DNA of 64,000 nucleotides from Archaeoglobaceae archaeon (GTDB lineage Archaea > Halobacteriota > Archaeoglobi > Archaeoglobales > Archaeoglobaceae): the NCBI GenBank assembly GCA_027028145.1, contig JALVJV010000019.1:142551-206550 (forward strand), written 5' to 3'. The number at the start of each line of letters is the position of its first letter. The stretch's first letter is position 1. A program made the translations under genes and the position numbers. Under the pieces are notes generated by a model, which worked only from the letters and a program-made list of their open reading frames with translations, searched no databases and was not told the DNA's origin. Shown in pieces: positions 24,950-34,014 of the stretch.

Positions 24950-26596
24950 TCATGTATATTTATCTACTTTGCGGTTGTGTTCCGATGAGTCACTCGCTAA
25001 AAGTTTGTAATGCTTTGCACGTCGAAGTATCTCATCTTTCATCCGTTTTTCCGCGAAGTGGATGTCAACCGAGTGATGGGGGGTAAGCTTTGCCTTCTCC
25101 TTGATCTTCATCTTAACCTGCTTCTCCACATCTTTCGCCGGAGGGTTTTCCGTAAGAACGAGCAGATCGACATCATGAGCCTTGCTGATCTCTCCTCGGG
25201 CAATGCTACCGACTAAATACACCTCGGCATCTTTAAAAGAGTCCAAGATGCATTCGACAACGTCGTCGATCCACGTATGCCAGTTTTTCAGATTTTCTTC
25301 CCTCTTTCTCAGTCTCGAATCTAAATACTCTTCAATCCTTCTACCCGTGATAGACCTATAGGATGCTTCGATTAAGAACGACGCAACAATCAGACAGAGA
25401 AAGACCATCAGGTTTCTCACATCGGTTTCTGCCATCCTGTATGTTAGTATGGCGAGAGCCACAAAGGTTAGGACGGCACCTACAGCCGGAATGACCGGAT
25501 TAATTTTGAGATTATCACGAAGCTTCAGCGCTGCGATGTTCACGAAGAGAAATATCAGAAGAAATCCTCCGCTACCCGCAGTCGATATGGATACGAGGCT
25601 CGCGGTGTTAGCGAATATTAGAGAAAGGATGCTAATGACGAGCAACCCTTCGTAAGCCTGCTTCCATAGCGGCTTCTCCACAGCTTCGGGAAGTTGTCCG
25701 TATTTCGCCACCATGTAGCTTGCCCTCGCAGTTCCGTAAAGCGTTGCGTTTATCGCTGAACTCGTTGACGCAAGAGCGGCGAACGTTATGAGCCAGAAAC
25801 CGGCTTCGCCCAACGAAGGCTTCGCGGCAACGGCTAAAGCGTAATCCCTCGCCTTGATTATCACATCGTAAGGTAGATTTCCGACCGTAACGAATGCTAC
25901 CATCACGTAAACGGCTATAACGAGCAGAACGGAAGCGTAGAACGCTTTAGGCAGAATCGAGGGATCTTCGATGTCGCTTCCGGTATTCGCTATAAGCTCG
26001 AAACCCTCGTAGGCGAGGAATATTATCATCCCGCCCGCAACGATGCTTATTGGATCAGCCCAGTTCGACGGTGAAAGTCTGCTTAAATCAACGAAAGCCA
26101 TGCCTGCTCCTGCAACGATCAGCAGAATAGCCAACTTAAATGCCACGAGCAGATCTTCCGTTTTACCGCTTATGACTGCACCTAATGCGTTTATCAAGGT
26201 GAACACGACGATAACGAACGTTATCATCAGGTGTTTTGCAAGTGTATGGTTAATAGGGAAAAGATTCGCTCCGTAGCTACCGAATGCGTAGGCGTATAGG
26301 GATATCATGACGATGTAACTTGCCAAAAGCAATACGTTTAGCGTGCCGGAAAGCAGTCCGGTTCCGTATGCTTTAACTATGAACTCTATCGTTCCCCCCT
26401 CGCTCGGATACCTCACTGATAATCTGGCGTATGAATAGGCTGTCGCCAGTGCTATAAGTCCCGCTAAAAGGAAGGCAATAGGGGCGGCACTTTTGGATAG
26501 CTGGATGCTCAAACCCAAAACCGCAAAGATGCCGCCGCCGATCATTCCTCCGACGCCTATGCTGAAAGCCTCCCAGAAGCCGATCTTTTTCCTCAT
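24950..26596 (-). CDS. APC-family amino-acid permease fused to a nucleotidyltransferase domain
   Basis: 548 residues. Residues 1-415 form a 12-helix APC transporter: start IGFWEAFSIGVGGMIGGGIFAVLG carries the unwound helix-1 GGxIGxGIF element, and FLAYEGFELIANTGSDIEDP is the helix-6 element. A linker (residues 416-445) leads to a C-terminal cytoplasmic domain with LVGSIARGEISKAHDVDLLVL, the GS...RG...DxD signature of MNT-type nucleotidyltransferases, followed by HHSVDIHFAE with the third acid. Cationic amino-acid permeases often carry regulatory tails, but I do not know this domain as a usual one. It might nucleotidylate the transporter or a partner, or sense nucleotides. Confidence 0.8.
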   Translation of the reverse strand: MRKKIGFWEAFSIGVGGMIGGGIFAVLGLSIQLSKSAAPIAFLLAGLIALATAYSYARLSVRYPSEGGTIEFIVKAYGTGLLSGTLNVLLLASYIVMISLYAYAFGSYGANLFPINHTLAKHLMITFVIVVFTLINALGAVISGKTEDLLVAFKLAILLIVAGAGMAFVDLSRLSPSNWADPISIVAGGMIIFLAYEGFELIANTGSDIEDPSILPKAFYASVLLVIAVYVMVAFVTVGNLPYDVIIKARDYALAVAAKPSLGEAGFWLITFAALASTSSAINATLYGTARASYMVAKYGQLPEAVEKPLWKQAYEGLLVISILSLIFANTASLVSISTAGSGGFLLIFLFVNIAALKLRDNLKINPVIPAVGAVLTFVALAILTYRMAETDVRNLMVFLCLIVASFLIEASYRSITGRRIEEYLDSRLRKREENLKNWHTWIDDVVECILDSFKDAEVYLVGSIARGEISKAHDVDLLVLTENPPAKDVEKQVKMKIKEKAKLTPHHSVDIHFAEKRMKDEILRRAKHYKLLASDSSEHNRKVDKYT

Positions 26597-26620
26597 ACTA
26601 TAGTCGATATTTTCAAAAGT

Positions 26621-26719
26621 TTATTTGAATTTACTGAAGGTCTTTAATAGTGAGGATATACCGAGAAGGGTTAGAGCGAATGCGGTTATCCGAATTGGCA
26701 GAGCGATTAGATACCTCAC
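26621..26719 (-). CDS. Possible membrane microprotein (32 residues)
   Basis: Starts with GTG overlapping the stop of the preceding 70-residue gene (GTGA), and encodes a basic-hydrophobic peptide beginning VRYLIALPIRITAFALTLLG and ending KTFSKFK. Overlap suggests translational coupling. Too short to be sure. Confidence 0.3.
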   Translation of the reverse strand: MRYLIALPIRITAFALTLLGISSLLKTFSKFK

Positions 26720-26928
26720 CGTATATATATAGGCGAAAGAGCAGTTAGAGTTGGTATAAGTAGCGAGCCGAGAAGACCAACTACACCCGCGGATCCTATC
26801 AGAGCGAAACCCTTTGCTTTCGTTTTAAAGTAAGCTAAAAACCAAGTTGCAATCAATACAATCGAACACACCAGCGAGCATATTAGAACGGCGGTCTTCA
26901 GTAGGTGGAGTGTTTGAGTAATGTGCAT
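26716..26928 (-). CDS. Small membrane protein with two helices (70 residues)
   Basis: Two hydrophobic helices (TAVLICSLVCSIVLIATWFLA and LIGSAGVVGLLGSLLIPTLTAL) joined by a basic turn KTKAKG. Starts MHITQTLHLLK. No recognised family. Likely sits in the cytoplasmic membrane. It lies upstream of the permease on the same strand. Confidence 0.5.
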   Translation of the reverse strand: MHITQTLHLLKTAVLICSLVCSIVLIATWFLAYFKTKAKGFALIGSAGVVGLLGSLLIPTLTALSPIYIR

Positions 26929-27049
26929 AAGCTAACGTTTGCACCTTTATTTTTAAAATTTTTCTTGAAGTATGAAGGTGACTCGGTATGTAACCTAACA
27001 CGCTGAGAAAAAAATACTCATCGCGAAATCTGTTCGAGATAAAATAAAT

Positions 27050-27655
27050 TTAAAGCTCAGCCTCGAAGTCTTCGACGCTGTATGGGAAGTCAGTAACGCC
27101 TCTGTTCCTCAAGACCTCTCTCGCGAGCAACCAGTAAACCAAAGCCAAAGCCTTCCTACCCTTGTTGTTCGTCGGAATTACGAGATCTATGTTCGATGCG
27201 GAGTTGTTCGAATCGCATAGAGCCACGACGGGAATACCGACGTCCGTAGCCTCTTCAACAGCCTGCCTGTCTATAGCCGGATCGGTTACAAGCACGACGT
27301 CGGGTTCTCTGTATTCCTTCAGCATCGGATTTGTCAGCGTTCCGGGAACGAACCTGCCGATTACGTAATCCGCTCCCACGGCTTTTGCGAACATCATAAC
27401 CGGTTTCTGTCCATACTGCCTTGCCGCTACTGCTAAGATCTTGCTCGGCTCGAATCTCGCCAAGAACTTACCGGCTATCCTTATCCTCTCATCCAACTGC
27501 CTTATATCGAGCACGTAGAGTCCGTCGGGTCTTACCTTGTAGATGAACTTCTTCATGTCCCCCGTTTTGATCTGAGTCCCTATGTGAACTCCCGCGGCTA
27601 AATACTCATCCGGCGGAATTAGATACTCGTATTCCTCCTTTACCTTCGCCTCCAT
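27050..27655 (-). CDS. rpsB: Small-subunit ribosomal protein S2
   Basis: A 201-residue S2. Typical archaeal segments: [73 protein letters not shown] and [23 protein letters not shown]. The ATG overlaps the enolase stop (TGATG); a GTG three bases earlier is a second choice. S2 downstream of enolase is the usual archaeal ribosomal/RNA polymerase cluster order. Confidence 0.95.
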   Translation of the reverse strand: MEAKVKEEYEYLIPPDEYLAAGVHIGTQIKTGDMKKFIYKVRPDGLYVLDIRQLDERIRIAGKFLARFEPSKILAVAARQYGQKPVMMFAKAVGADYVIGRFVPGTLTNPMLKEYREPDVVLVTDPAIDRQAVEEATDVGIPVVALCDSNNSASNIDLVIPTNNKGRKALALVYWLLAREVLRNRGVTDFPYSVEDFEAEL

Positions 27656-28863
27656 CACATCACCCGCACCATTTTTGGTGAATCCATCTCATCTTCAATC
27701 CTAATCAACTCGTTGAGCTTGGCGATCCTTTCGCCACCAACTACACCGGTCTTTATTAATGTTGCGTTGAATGCTACACTTAAATGTGCTATCGTTTCAT
27801 CTTCAGTCTCGCCACTTCTATGAGACACAACGACTTTATAACCGTTGTCCTTGGAAAGCTTAACCGCCTTGAAGGTATCCGTCAGTGTTCCGATCTGATT
27901 CGGTTTTATTAGCACCGTGTTGGCCGCTCCGATCTCTATACCTCTCTGAATCCTCTTTATGTTCGTTACGAAGATATCATCTCCACATATCATGCACTTG
28001 TTACCGATCTGCTTAGTCAGTTCGGCGAAACCTTCGAAGTCGTTCTCGTGGAAAGGATCTTCTACGTATATTATTCCATACTTATCTACAAGCTCAGCAA
28101 CGTAAGAGATCTGCTCCTCCGTCGTCAGCTTCTTATCCTTGTAAACGTAACGTTCTCCGTTCCAAAGTTCGGTTGCGGCGAAATCGATCCCAATCCTTAC
28201 CTCCACACCGGTTTCGTCCTTAACCCTCGCTACAGCTTCGCTCAAAATTTCGAAAGCCTGTTCATCGGTTATCTGAGCCGCCCAAGCTCCCTCATCACCT
28301 TTGGCTGCGAAAATCCCTTTTTCTCTGAATATCTTCTTCAGAGTTTTGTGAACCAGAGCGTTCGTTCTTTGAGCTTCGAAGAAGCTCTTCGCTCCGACTG
28401 GAATAACCAAGAACTCCTGAATGCTCGTCGAACCGGGTGCGTGAACACCCCCACCAATTACGTTTCCAAGCGGATACGGGATCTCCTTCGCAAATACCCC
28501 GCCGGCGTATTCGTAGAGCGGAATCCCCAAGAGGTTCGAAGCCGCTTTCGCGCAAGCTAAGCTTGCGGTAATTGCGAAGTTTCCGCCGATGTTCGAGAAG
28601 TTTTCGGTTCCGTCGATCTCCCTAAGTTTTTCGTCTATGCTGACCTGATCGAAGACGGACATCCCAACCAATGCCTTCGAAACCTTCTCCTCTATCTCCT
28701 CGTATCTGTAAGGATCGACAACAACAGCTTCTTCACTTCCAGTAGAAGCTCCGCTCGGAGCTATTGCCTTACCGACAGCATCTCCGGCAAAAACTTCGCA
28801 TTCGACGGTTTCGTTCCCCCTGCTATCAAAAACGATCCTGTATCTGACATCTTCTATAATCAA
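27655..28863 (-). CDS. eno: Enolase
   Basis: A 402-residue glycolytic enzyme interconverting 2-phosphoglycerate and phosphoenolpyruvate. Motifs: [33 protein letters not shown] (catalytic Glu region), IGIDFAATE and [13 protein letters not shown] (metal ligands), [23 protein letters not shown] with catalytic Lys, and [17 protein letters not shown]. Length close to the usual 410-430. Overlaps rpsB by 1-4 bases. Confidence 0.95.
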   Translation of the reverse strand: MIIEDVRYRIVFDSRGNETVECEVFAGDAVGKAIAPSGASTGSEEAVVVDPYRYEEIEEKVSKALVGMSVFDQVSIDEKLREIDGTENFSNIGGNFAITASLACAKAASNLLGIPLYEYAGGVFAKEIPYPLGNVIGGGVHAPGSTSIQEFLVIPVGAKSFFEAQRTNALVHKTLKKIFREKGIFAAKGDEGAWAAQITDEQAFEILSEAVARVKDETGVEVRIGIDFAATELWNGERYVYKDKKLTTEEQISYVAELVDKYGIIYVEDPFHENDFEGFAELTKQIGNKCMICGDDIFVTNIKRIQRGIEIGAANTVLIKPNQIGTLTDTFKAVKLSKDNGYKVVVSHRSGETEDETIAHLSVAFNATLIKTGVVGGERIAKLNELIRIEDEMDSPKMVRVM

Positions 28864-28907
28864 AATACCACCCCCTCCTAAATTCGGCGGGAGAATAGAT
28901 AAGTTTT

Positions 28908-29657
28908 TTGTCTTTCCGGCGGATTTCTGTTGTGGATGAAAGGGTTAGGGGATGGGTGAAAGGATTCGTCAGAGGAGATCTGTGGAGGAGACCATTGGTC
29001 GGATTTTGCGATGCCGAAGAGGTTGAAGCATTGCGCAGAATAGTTTCTCCGAACCACCTGATGCCGGATGAAGTCCTGAATTCTGCAAAGTCTGTGATCG
29101 TCTACTTCGTCCCCTTCTCCCGAAAGGTGGTTGAAAGCAACGTTGGAGGATATTTTTCTTCGAAACTTTGGGCTTACGCTTACGTCAAGACGAACGAGCT
29201 TATAGTTAGGTTAAACGAATACCTCGCAAGGAAGCTTGAGATTTTCGGCTTCAAATCCGCTGTTTTACCTCCAACGCACAACTTCGACGAAGTTAGGCTG
29301 ATCAGCGATTGGTCTCACAAGCACATAGCGTATTTAGCCGGATTGGGAACCTTCGGAGTTCACTCACTGATAATAACCGAAAAGGGTTGTTGCGGAAGGC
29401 TTGGAAGTATAATAACTCAAGCGGAATTCGAATACGGTGAGCCGTTGGATGAGGAACTCTGCCTGCACAAACGCGGTGCGGAGTGTTTGAAATGCGTGGA
29501 GAACTGCAAGTTTGGAGCTCTAACTTGGAACGGACTCGATAAGAGGAGATGCTACGAAATTTTGCTGAAAAATGACAGGTATCACTCGGATTTACCGCTT
29601 ACGGATGTTTGCGGAAAATGCTGTTGCGGTGTGCCTTGCGATTTGCGAGCACCATAA
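28908..29657 (+). CDS. QueG-like (COG1600) Fe-S protein
   Basis: A 249-residue relative of epoxyqueuosine reductase. The central SDWSHKHIAYLAGLGTFGVHSLIITEKGCCGRLGSIIT matches the QueG core (HKxxAxxAGLGxxGxNxLLI...GSxxxL). The C-terminal region has cysteines CLHKRGAECLKCVENCKFGAL and VCGKCCCGVPCDL, suited to two Fe-S clusters. Archaea generally use archaeosine, so the substrate is probably not epoxyqueuosine. The C-terminal cysteine pattern differs from the plain CxxCxxCxxxCP ferredoxin form. Unknown corrinoid- or Fe-S-dependent reductase. Confidence 0.7.
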   Translation: MSFRRISVVDERVRGWVKGFVRGDLWRRPLVGFCDAEEVEALRRIVSPNHLMPDEVLNSAKSVIVYFVPFSRKVVESNVGGYFSSKLWAYAYVKTNELIVRLNEYLARKLEIFGFKSAVLPPTHNFDEVRLISDWSHKHIAYLAGLGTFGVHSLIITEKGCCGRLGSIITQAEFEYGEPLDEELCLHKRGAECLKCVENCKFGALTWNGLDKRRCYEILLKNDRYHSDLPLTDVCGKCCCGVPCDLRAP

Positions 29658-29659
29658 GC

Positions 29660-29886
29660 TGTAAGAGTATGCCCGGTAGCTAACGCGGTCTCTCATCGGA
29701 AGCATACGCTCACTCGAGACCGCTGACCCTACCGGGGATTGTGCCATGTCGGGGTTGCCCCGGATTCATCGACGGCATATACCTAACTCCTCCGGGGACC
29801 AATCGACATGGCTCTGTAGCCCCAAGATCGCAGGAGGCTTCATCGAGTGCGGAGCACACTCCACCCCCTCCCCGACTTGGGGCTAT
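29660..29886 (-). ncRNA. H/ACA guide RNA with three hairpins
   Basis: On the minus strand three modules follow one another. Module 1: AGCCCCAAG (29884-29876) pairs with CTTGGGGCT (29826-29818) and is directly followed by ACA (29817-29815). Module 2: GCCATGTCG (29812-29804) pairs with CGACATGGC (29751-29743), directly followed by ACA (29742-29740). Module 3: CCCGGTAG pairs with CTACCGGG (29679-29672), followed by C and ATA. Each has an upper stem and the 3'-side GATGA of a kink-turn (L7Ae site). The architecture is that of archaeal H/ACA pseudouridylation guides. A TATA box at 29905-29914 puts the start at about 29884, exactly the first stem. rRNA targets are not determined. Confidence 0.8.
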
Positions 29887-29904
29887 TGATGTCGATCGCA
29901 GTAG

Positions 29905-29914
29905 TTTATATAAA
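29905..29914 (-). promoter_or_regulatory. TATA box of the H/ACA RNA
   Basis: The palindromic TTTATATAAA, about 26 bases before the first helix of the H/ACA RNA on the minus strand. It sits just downstream of the cytochrome gene stop. Confidence 0.6.
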
Positions 29915-29926
29915 CTTTGTAGAACT

Positions 29927-30751
29927 TCAAACTTTCGGATGACCCTCCAGATCTTCTATGTGTTTTGCTCCCTCTTTGCTGTGGCACTCCCAACAAACCA
30001 TTTTGCCTCTCGTGTTCTGAAGTGTGCTTTCCTTACAGTGGCAACCTCTACATGTCATCGTTCTCTTATCGAGGGAGTATTTCGGAACAAAACTTCCGTC
30101 GTATACGGAGTTGATTAGCTCCGTTAGTTTTTTGGCAACGTCGGCGGTTAATCTGCCGCATCTTTCAGCTCTTTCGGCGGAGAACGCCTTGTATCCGCTC
30201 GCCTTGCACCAATTACTTACGGATACGTGACACAATGGTGAGTTGGCAACGGACTTGGGGAAGGGATTGAGGTCGGCCTTTACCGGTTTCTTGGGTATGT
30301 AGTTAGGTAACTCGGAATACTCATACCATGCGTAGAGTTCGTTTATAACTTTGTCAGCCTCCTTTTCGGGAAGCACGAGGTATGTTGCCATGGCGGCGCC
30401 GTTTAAAGCTCCGCAAAGGGTTGCCCAGCCAACCACACCACCCTTTCCGTAGATCGCCAACTCGGTCGGAAAAACGGTATATGGGTAACCTACCTTTTCC
30501 GCCAAGGATTTAACGACCGCGTTGAAGACTCCATACATGCAGTGGTGTTTCATGTAACTTTCGTATGCCAGATCCGCAACCTTATCCGGATCGAGTTTCT
30601 TATACGGCCAAGGAAGACTTGAGAACATTTCTTCTTTTGGCGTCGGAGTTACCATCGCCGTTTGATTTCTTCCCGAACAACCGAGTCCCACAGCGGCTAC
30701 GGCTAAGGCTCCAACCATTCCGAGAAAACCTCTTCTGGTTATTACCGCCAT
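29927..30751 (-). CDS. Tat-exported split-Soret-type cytochrome c (C_GCAxxG_C_C family)
   Basis: 274 residues. The N terminus TRRGFLGMVGALAVAAVGLGCS is a Tat signal with a lipobox-like LGCS, so the protein is outside the membrane, possibly lipid-anchored at Cys25. Middle: HHCMYGVFNAVVKSLAEKVG, WATLCGALNGAA and SPLCHVSVSNWC, the C_GCAxxG_C_C pattern. C-terminal end: TCRGCHC and CWECH, two CxxCH heme c sites, as in split-Soret cytochromes of sulfate reducers. Probable electron carrier in the cell envelope. No partner gene next to it. Confidence 0.8.
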   Translation of the reverse strand: MAVITRRGFLGMVGALAVAAVGLGCSGRNQTAMVTPTPKEEMFSSLPWPYKKLDPDKVADLAYESYMKHHCMYGVFNAVVKSLAEKVGYPYTVFPTELAIYGKGGVVGWATLCGALNGAAMATYLVLPEKEADKVINELYAWYEYSELPNYIPKKPVKADLNPFPKSVANSPLCHVSVSNWCKASGYKAFSAERAERCGRLTADVAKKLTELINSVYDGSFVPKYSLDKRTMTCRGCHCKESTLQNTRGKMVCWECHSKEGAKHIEDLEGHPKV

Positions 30752-31128
30752 GATACATTAATACGGATACAAATATATATCCTTTACTATTTGATCCGGT
30801 TATAATGGTTATGATGGAGTATTCGATCGATTTTTAATTCGTAACACCATATTTGCCTCATCAACACCAAGCGCTGAAAAATCTTAAACAAATATTTAAT
30901 ATATTTTTTAAAAAGTAAACAAACTAAACCCTATGTTGTTATCTTTATAGATTTTAATTAAAATAAATAATAAATAAGTTCGAAAACAAAAATTCCGATT
31001 CTGCAAATATTATCACTCAATTTATAAATATTATTTATATAATTAAATTGCATAAATTTTTTTGTTAAAGTATTTGTATAATCATCACTACTGAAAGTTT
31101 TATTAATTGTTATTTTGGATAATCATGT
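30752..31128. other. AT-rich intergenic region between divergent genes
   Basis: No convincing coding frame in 377 bases; several TATA-like runs (AATATATTTTTTAAAAAG, TTTATAAATATTATTTATATAAT). It must hold the promoters of the cytochrome gene (leftward) and the FilR1-type regulator (rightward). Its length and AT content are greater than for most gaps here, so extra control sites are plausible, but I see no clear repeat. Confidence 0.5.
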
Positions 31129-31941
31129 ATGGATACGCATCTCAAATCGATTTTGCGGGAGTTAGGGTTACCTAACAGGTTTGAAATTTTGCAACTCCTT
31201 TCCTGTCAACCGGCATCTTTAGCTCACATCCATAGGATTACCAACATGTCGGTTTCGGGAGTTTCGAGAGTAGTTAATACACTCGTAAGTTTGGGTTTAA
31301 TCGATAAGACGGATGATTGCGGTTACTGTATAACCGGAATAGGAAGGCTGATATTGGACATAATAAGAGAGTTGGATAAGATACTCGTATTTAAAGATGA
31401 GTTGATCGATACTCACGAGTTTATGGAAGTGGTCCCACCGGAATTTAAACTTGGACTGGCGAACCTTACGAAGGCTGAAGTCGAATACGATATCTACGTT
31501 GCAATTAAAAGGGCTGTAGACGAAGTTTCGAATGCCAAAAGCTGGTGCAAATGTATCTGCAGGGTGATGGAGTGTAGCATATTCAGGATACTCGTAAGGA
31601 ATTACCTTAGGGGCGTTAAGGATAAGATGATTTCCTCAACGGACACCCTCAAGGATAGAATCGAGTTGCTGATTCAAGCGGCTAAAGCGGAAAAGTTATC
31701 CGAAGAAGAGATTAAAAAAATTGAAGACAACATCGAAATAAGGGTTTTGGATCTTCCATTTCAGTTGGGCATAGTGGACGGAAAAATAGCGTTTTTTCAA
31801 ATATTGAAGCCCGACAGAGTTTCACCGGCTTTCATATCAACCGACAGGGAGTTCGTAGATTGGACGAACAGGTTGTTCGATTACTTCTGGAATATGGCGA
31901 AACCCGTCAGGATTCCGTTTGAAAAGGCTTTAGAGGATTAA
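31129..31941 (+). CDS. Winged-helix regulator of the FilR1/DUF1724 type
   Basis: 270 residues. An N-terminal ArsR-like winged helix (LGLPNRFEILQLLSCQPASLAHIHRITNMSVSGVSRVVNTLVSLGLI, residues 12-60) is followed by a C-terminal ligand-like domain ending in IVDGKIAFFQILKPDRVSPAFISTDREFVDWTNRLFDYFWNMAKPV, typical of the methanogen FilR1 (DUF1724) domain. It probably responds to a small molecule or stress and acts on its own or the divergent cytochrome promoter. Ends convergently with the ATP-grasp gene, overlapping by 12 bases. Confidence 0.8.
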   Translation: MDTHLKSILRELGLPNRFEILQLLSCQPASLAHIHRITNMSVSGVSRVVNTLVSLGLIDKTDDCGYCITGIGRLILDIIRELDKILVFKDELIDTHEFMEVVPPEFKLGLANLTKAEVEYDIYVAIKRAVDEVSNAKSWCKCICRVMECSIFRILVRNYLRGVKDKMISSTDTLKDRIELLIQAAKAEKLSEEEIKKIEDNIEIRVLDLPFQLGIVDGKIAFFQILKPDRVSPAFISTDREFVDWTNRLFDYFWNMAKPVRIPFEKALED

Positions 31942-32979
31942 GCCGTAAAGCAACCTCTTGCGATTGATTACCTTATTAAAAACTTCCTCTTCCCTTTTTG
32001 CGGATGCGAGGATCGAAATTACGGGTTCCCCCTTCTCGATGGTTTCGCCGGCATTTGGTATATCCGCGAAGAACGGATTTCCGGTTAAATCGAAATTAAA
32101 GCTTATTTTTCGGTCGGCGAACAGAATGGTTCTGCAAGCGAATCTCTTTGGCTTCGGAATATCGAAGTTTACACCTTCGCAAGCTTTAACGTGCAGGTTG
32201 AATAAGTTGACGTCGTAGCTCCATTCGATGGAATCGAGAGAGCCTTGAAACCTCGGATTCAATTCGAGAACGTAAGGCTTATCTGAAAGGACGAAGTCAA
32301 CTCCGATCGAGCCTACGACATCGAAAATCTCCGCAACTTCGACAGCCGTTTTAATCAGCGAAGTTCTTCGATCTTCCGTAAGAATTAGGGGTGTGAGATT
32401 TCCGCAATAAACGAAATCGTTTGCGTTCATCTCTTTCCATCCTACGAGAATTCTATTTATCGCTATCGGCTCTATTTTGCCGCGATCCGTTGCGATCAAA
32501 GAGACGGAGCACGGTATTCCCTCGACGTATCTTTGACATAGGTAGCCTTGGGGTGGATCTGCCGTATGATCAACGAGTCGAATTCCCAATCCACCTCCGC
32601 CCTTTATCGGCTTCAGAATGCAAGGTGGATCGTCCGCTAATTCTGGAAACGGAATTCCAGCCTTTTCAAGTGTTTTGTAGAACTTCAGCTTGTTCGTAAT
32701 GCCCTTTGCAACCTTCGGATCAGTTCCCAGCACTTCCGATTTAACCGGCAGATCTTCACATCCCGAAGTCAAAACGACTAATGCGTTCAAATTTTCCGCA
32801 ATCTCGTCCACGATCTCAGCGAGTCGTTTTTCTTTAACGTTATCTATCTTCTTCACCTTCGCGTATAGCTTTAGATCGGCATCCGCATACTTCGTAATTG
32901 CGGTTACATCCCATCCAGCCTTTCTCGCCGATTCGGCAACGTTTCTAACGTTGTGTCCTACGATTACAATTCTCCGCAC
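31930..32979 (-). CDS. ATP-grasp ligase (COG2232, MfnD-like)
   Basis: About 349 residues. An N-terminal Rossmann-like preATP domain (RRIVIVGHNVRNVAESARKAG), then an ATP-grasp core: CILKPIKGGGGLGIRLV (ATP-binding loop), YLCQRYVEGIPCSVSL, SIGVDFVLSDKPYVLELNPRFQGSLDSIEW with metal ligands Glu and Asn. It joins a carboxylate to an amine. The family includes MfnD, tyramine-glutamate ligase of methanofuran synthesis; the organism uses methanofuran-dependent C1 enzymes (ftr at 46 kb), so this role is possible but unproven. Start chosen at GTG with GGGGG five bases before. Confidence 0.65.
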   Translation of the reverse strand: MRRIVIVGHNVRNVAESARKAGWDVTAITKYADADLKLYAKVKKIDNVKEKRLAEIVDEIAENLNALVVLTSGCEDLPVKSEVLGTDPKVAKGITNKLKFYKTLEKAGIPFPELADDPPCILKPIKGGGGLGIRLVDHTADPPQGYLCQRYVEGIPCSVSLIATDRGKIEPIAINRILVGWKEMNANDFVYCGNLTPLILTEDRRTSLIKTAVEVAEIFDVVGSIGVDFVLSDKPYVLELNPRFQGSLDSIEWSYDVNLFNLHVKACEGVNFDIPKPKRFACRTILFADRKISFNFDLTGNPFFADIPNAGETIEKGEPVISILASAKREEEVFNKVINRKRLLYGLIL

Positions 32980-33045
32980 AATCACCCCCGCATGAACGCT
33001 TCTTTGAAGGAAGTGTTTCAACTGATTTGAGTATTTCAAAGTGAT

Positions 33046-33969
33046 TTACTTGTTAGCACCGAAACGGTTCGTTATGTATTCGTAGGCGGAATGAGCGGCA
33101 ACCGCACCGTCCCCGCATGCGGTAATTACCTGCTTCAAAGGATTATCGCAACAATCTCCGGCGGCGAATACGCCATCTACGTTCGTAGCCTGACGTTTAT
33201 CGACCTTTATGTAGCCATAGGAGTCCATCTCAACCCCCAACTTTGATGCTATCTCGGTTTGAGGCTGAATTCCGATTGCAATGAAAACCCCATCGACTTC
33301 CATCTCCTTCGTTTCGCCGGTTTTAACGTTCCTGATGATTATCCTCTCAACCTTGCCTTTCCCTTCTATTTTTTCAACGACCGAATCCCAAATAACGGGG
33401 ATATTCCTATCGAAGAACTGCTTTTGGAGAGCTTGATCCGCTCTGAATTTGTCCCTCCTATGGATAACTACGACGTCACAGCCCAGATCTTTGAGGTATA
33501 TGGCATCTGCTAACGCTGTGTTTCCGCCTCCAACGACGGCAACCTTCTTTCCCTTGAAGAAGAACCCATCGCAAACTGCGCAGTAGCTCACACCTCTCCC
33601 AACGAACTCCTTTTCTCCCTCTATTCCAAGCTCTCTGTGCTTCCCACCGGTTGCGATTATTACGGCTTTGGCCTTATATTCCCCCGAATCCGTCTTTATC
33701 ACGAATAGATCTCCATCTCTACCGACATCTTCTACCTTTTCGAGTTTATGCTCCGCTCCGAACTTAGTAGCTTGATCCTTCATCTTCGAAATCAGATCCA
33801 AGCCCGTGCCTTCGTAACCGGGGTAGTTTTCTATGAAAGGTGCTATCGCAAGCTGAGAAATTCGGGACGGATCTTCGAAAACGACAGTCTTTAATCCGTA
33901 TCTCGCAGAATAGATCGCGGCGGTGAGTCCAGCGGGTCCGGCTCCGATTATTGCGACGTCGAACTCCAT
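33046..33969 (-). CDS. trxB: Thioredoxin reductase
   Basis: A 307-residue FAD/NAD(P)H flavoprotein. FAD site AIIGAGPAGLTAAIYSARYG at the start, active disulfide CAVCDG near residue 132, nucleotide site VAVVGGGNTALADAIYLKDLG, and C-terminal FAAGDCCDNPLKQVITACGDGAVAAHSAYEYI. It reduces thioredoxin (trxA at 23.5 kb). The HRRDKFRA segment, where NADPH-specific enzymes have HRRDxFRA, is kept. Followed by the ATP-grasp gene 66 bases on. Confidence 0.93.
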   Translation of the reverse strand: MEFDVAIIGAGPAGLTAAIYSARYGLKTVVFEDPSRISQLAIAPFIENYPGYEGTGLDLISKMKDQATKFGAEHKLEKVEDVGRDGDLFVIKTDSGEYKAKAVIIATGGKHRELGIEGEKEFVGRGVSYCAVCDGFFFKGKKVAVVGGGNTALADAIYLKDLGCDVVVIHRRDKFRADQALQKQFFDRNIPVIWDSVVEKIEGKGKVERIIIRNVKTGETKEMEVDGVFIAIGIQPQTEIASKLGVEMDSYGYIKVDKRQATNVDGVFAAGDCCDNPLKQVITACGDGAVAAHSAYEYITNRFGANK

Positions 33970-34014
33970 GATTGTATAACGGAAACGAAAACAAATATAG
34001 TTTGCTAAAACTGG

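Noticed and set aside
29660..29886. SRP RNA or RNase P RNA
   Set aside because: The conserved cores of both are absent; three ACA-type hairpins explain the region better.
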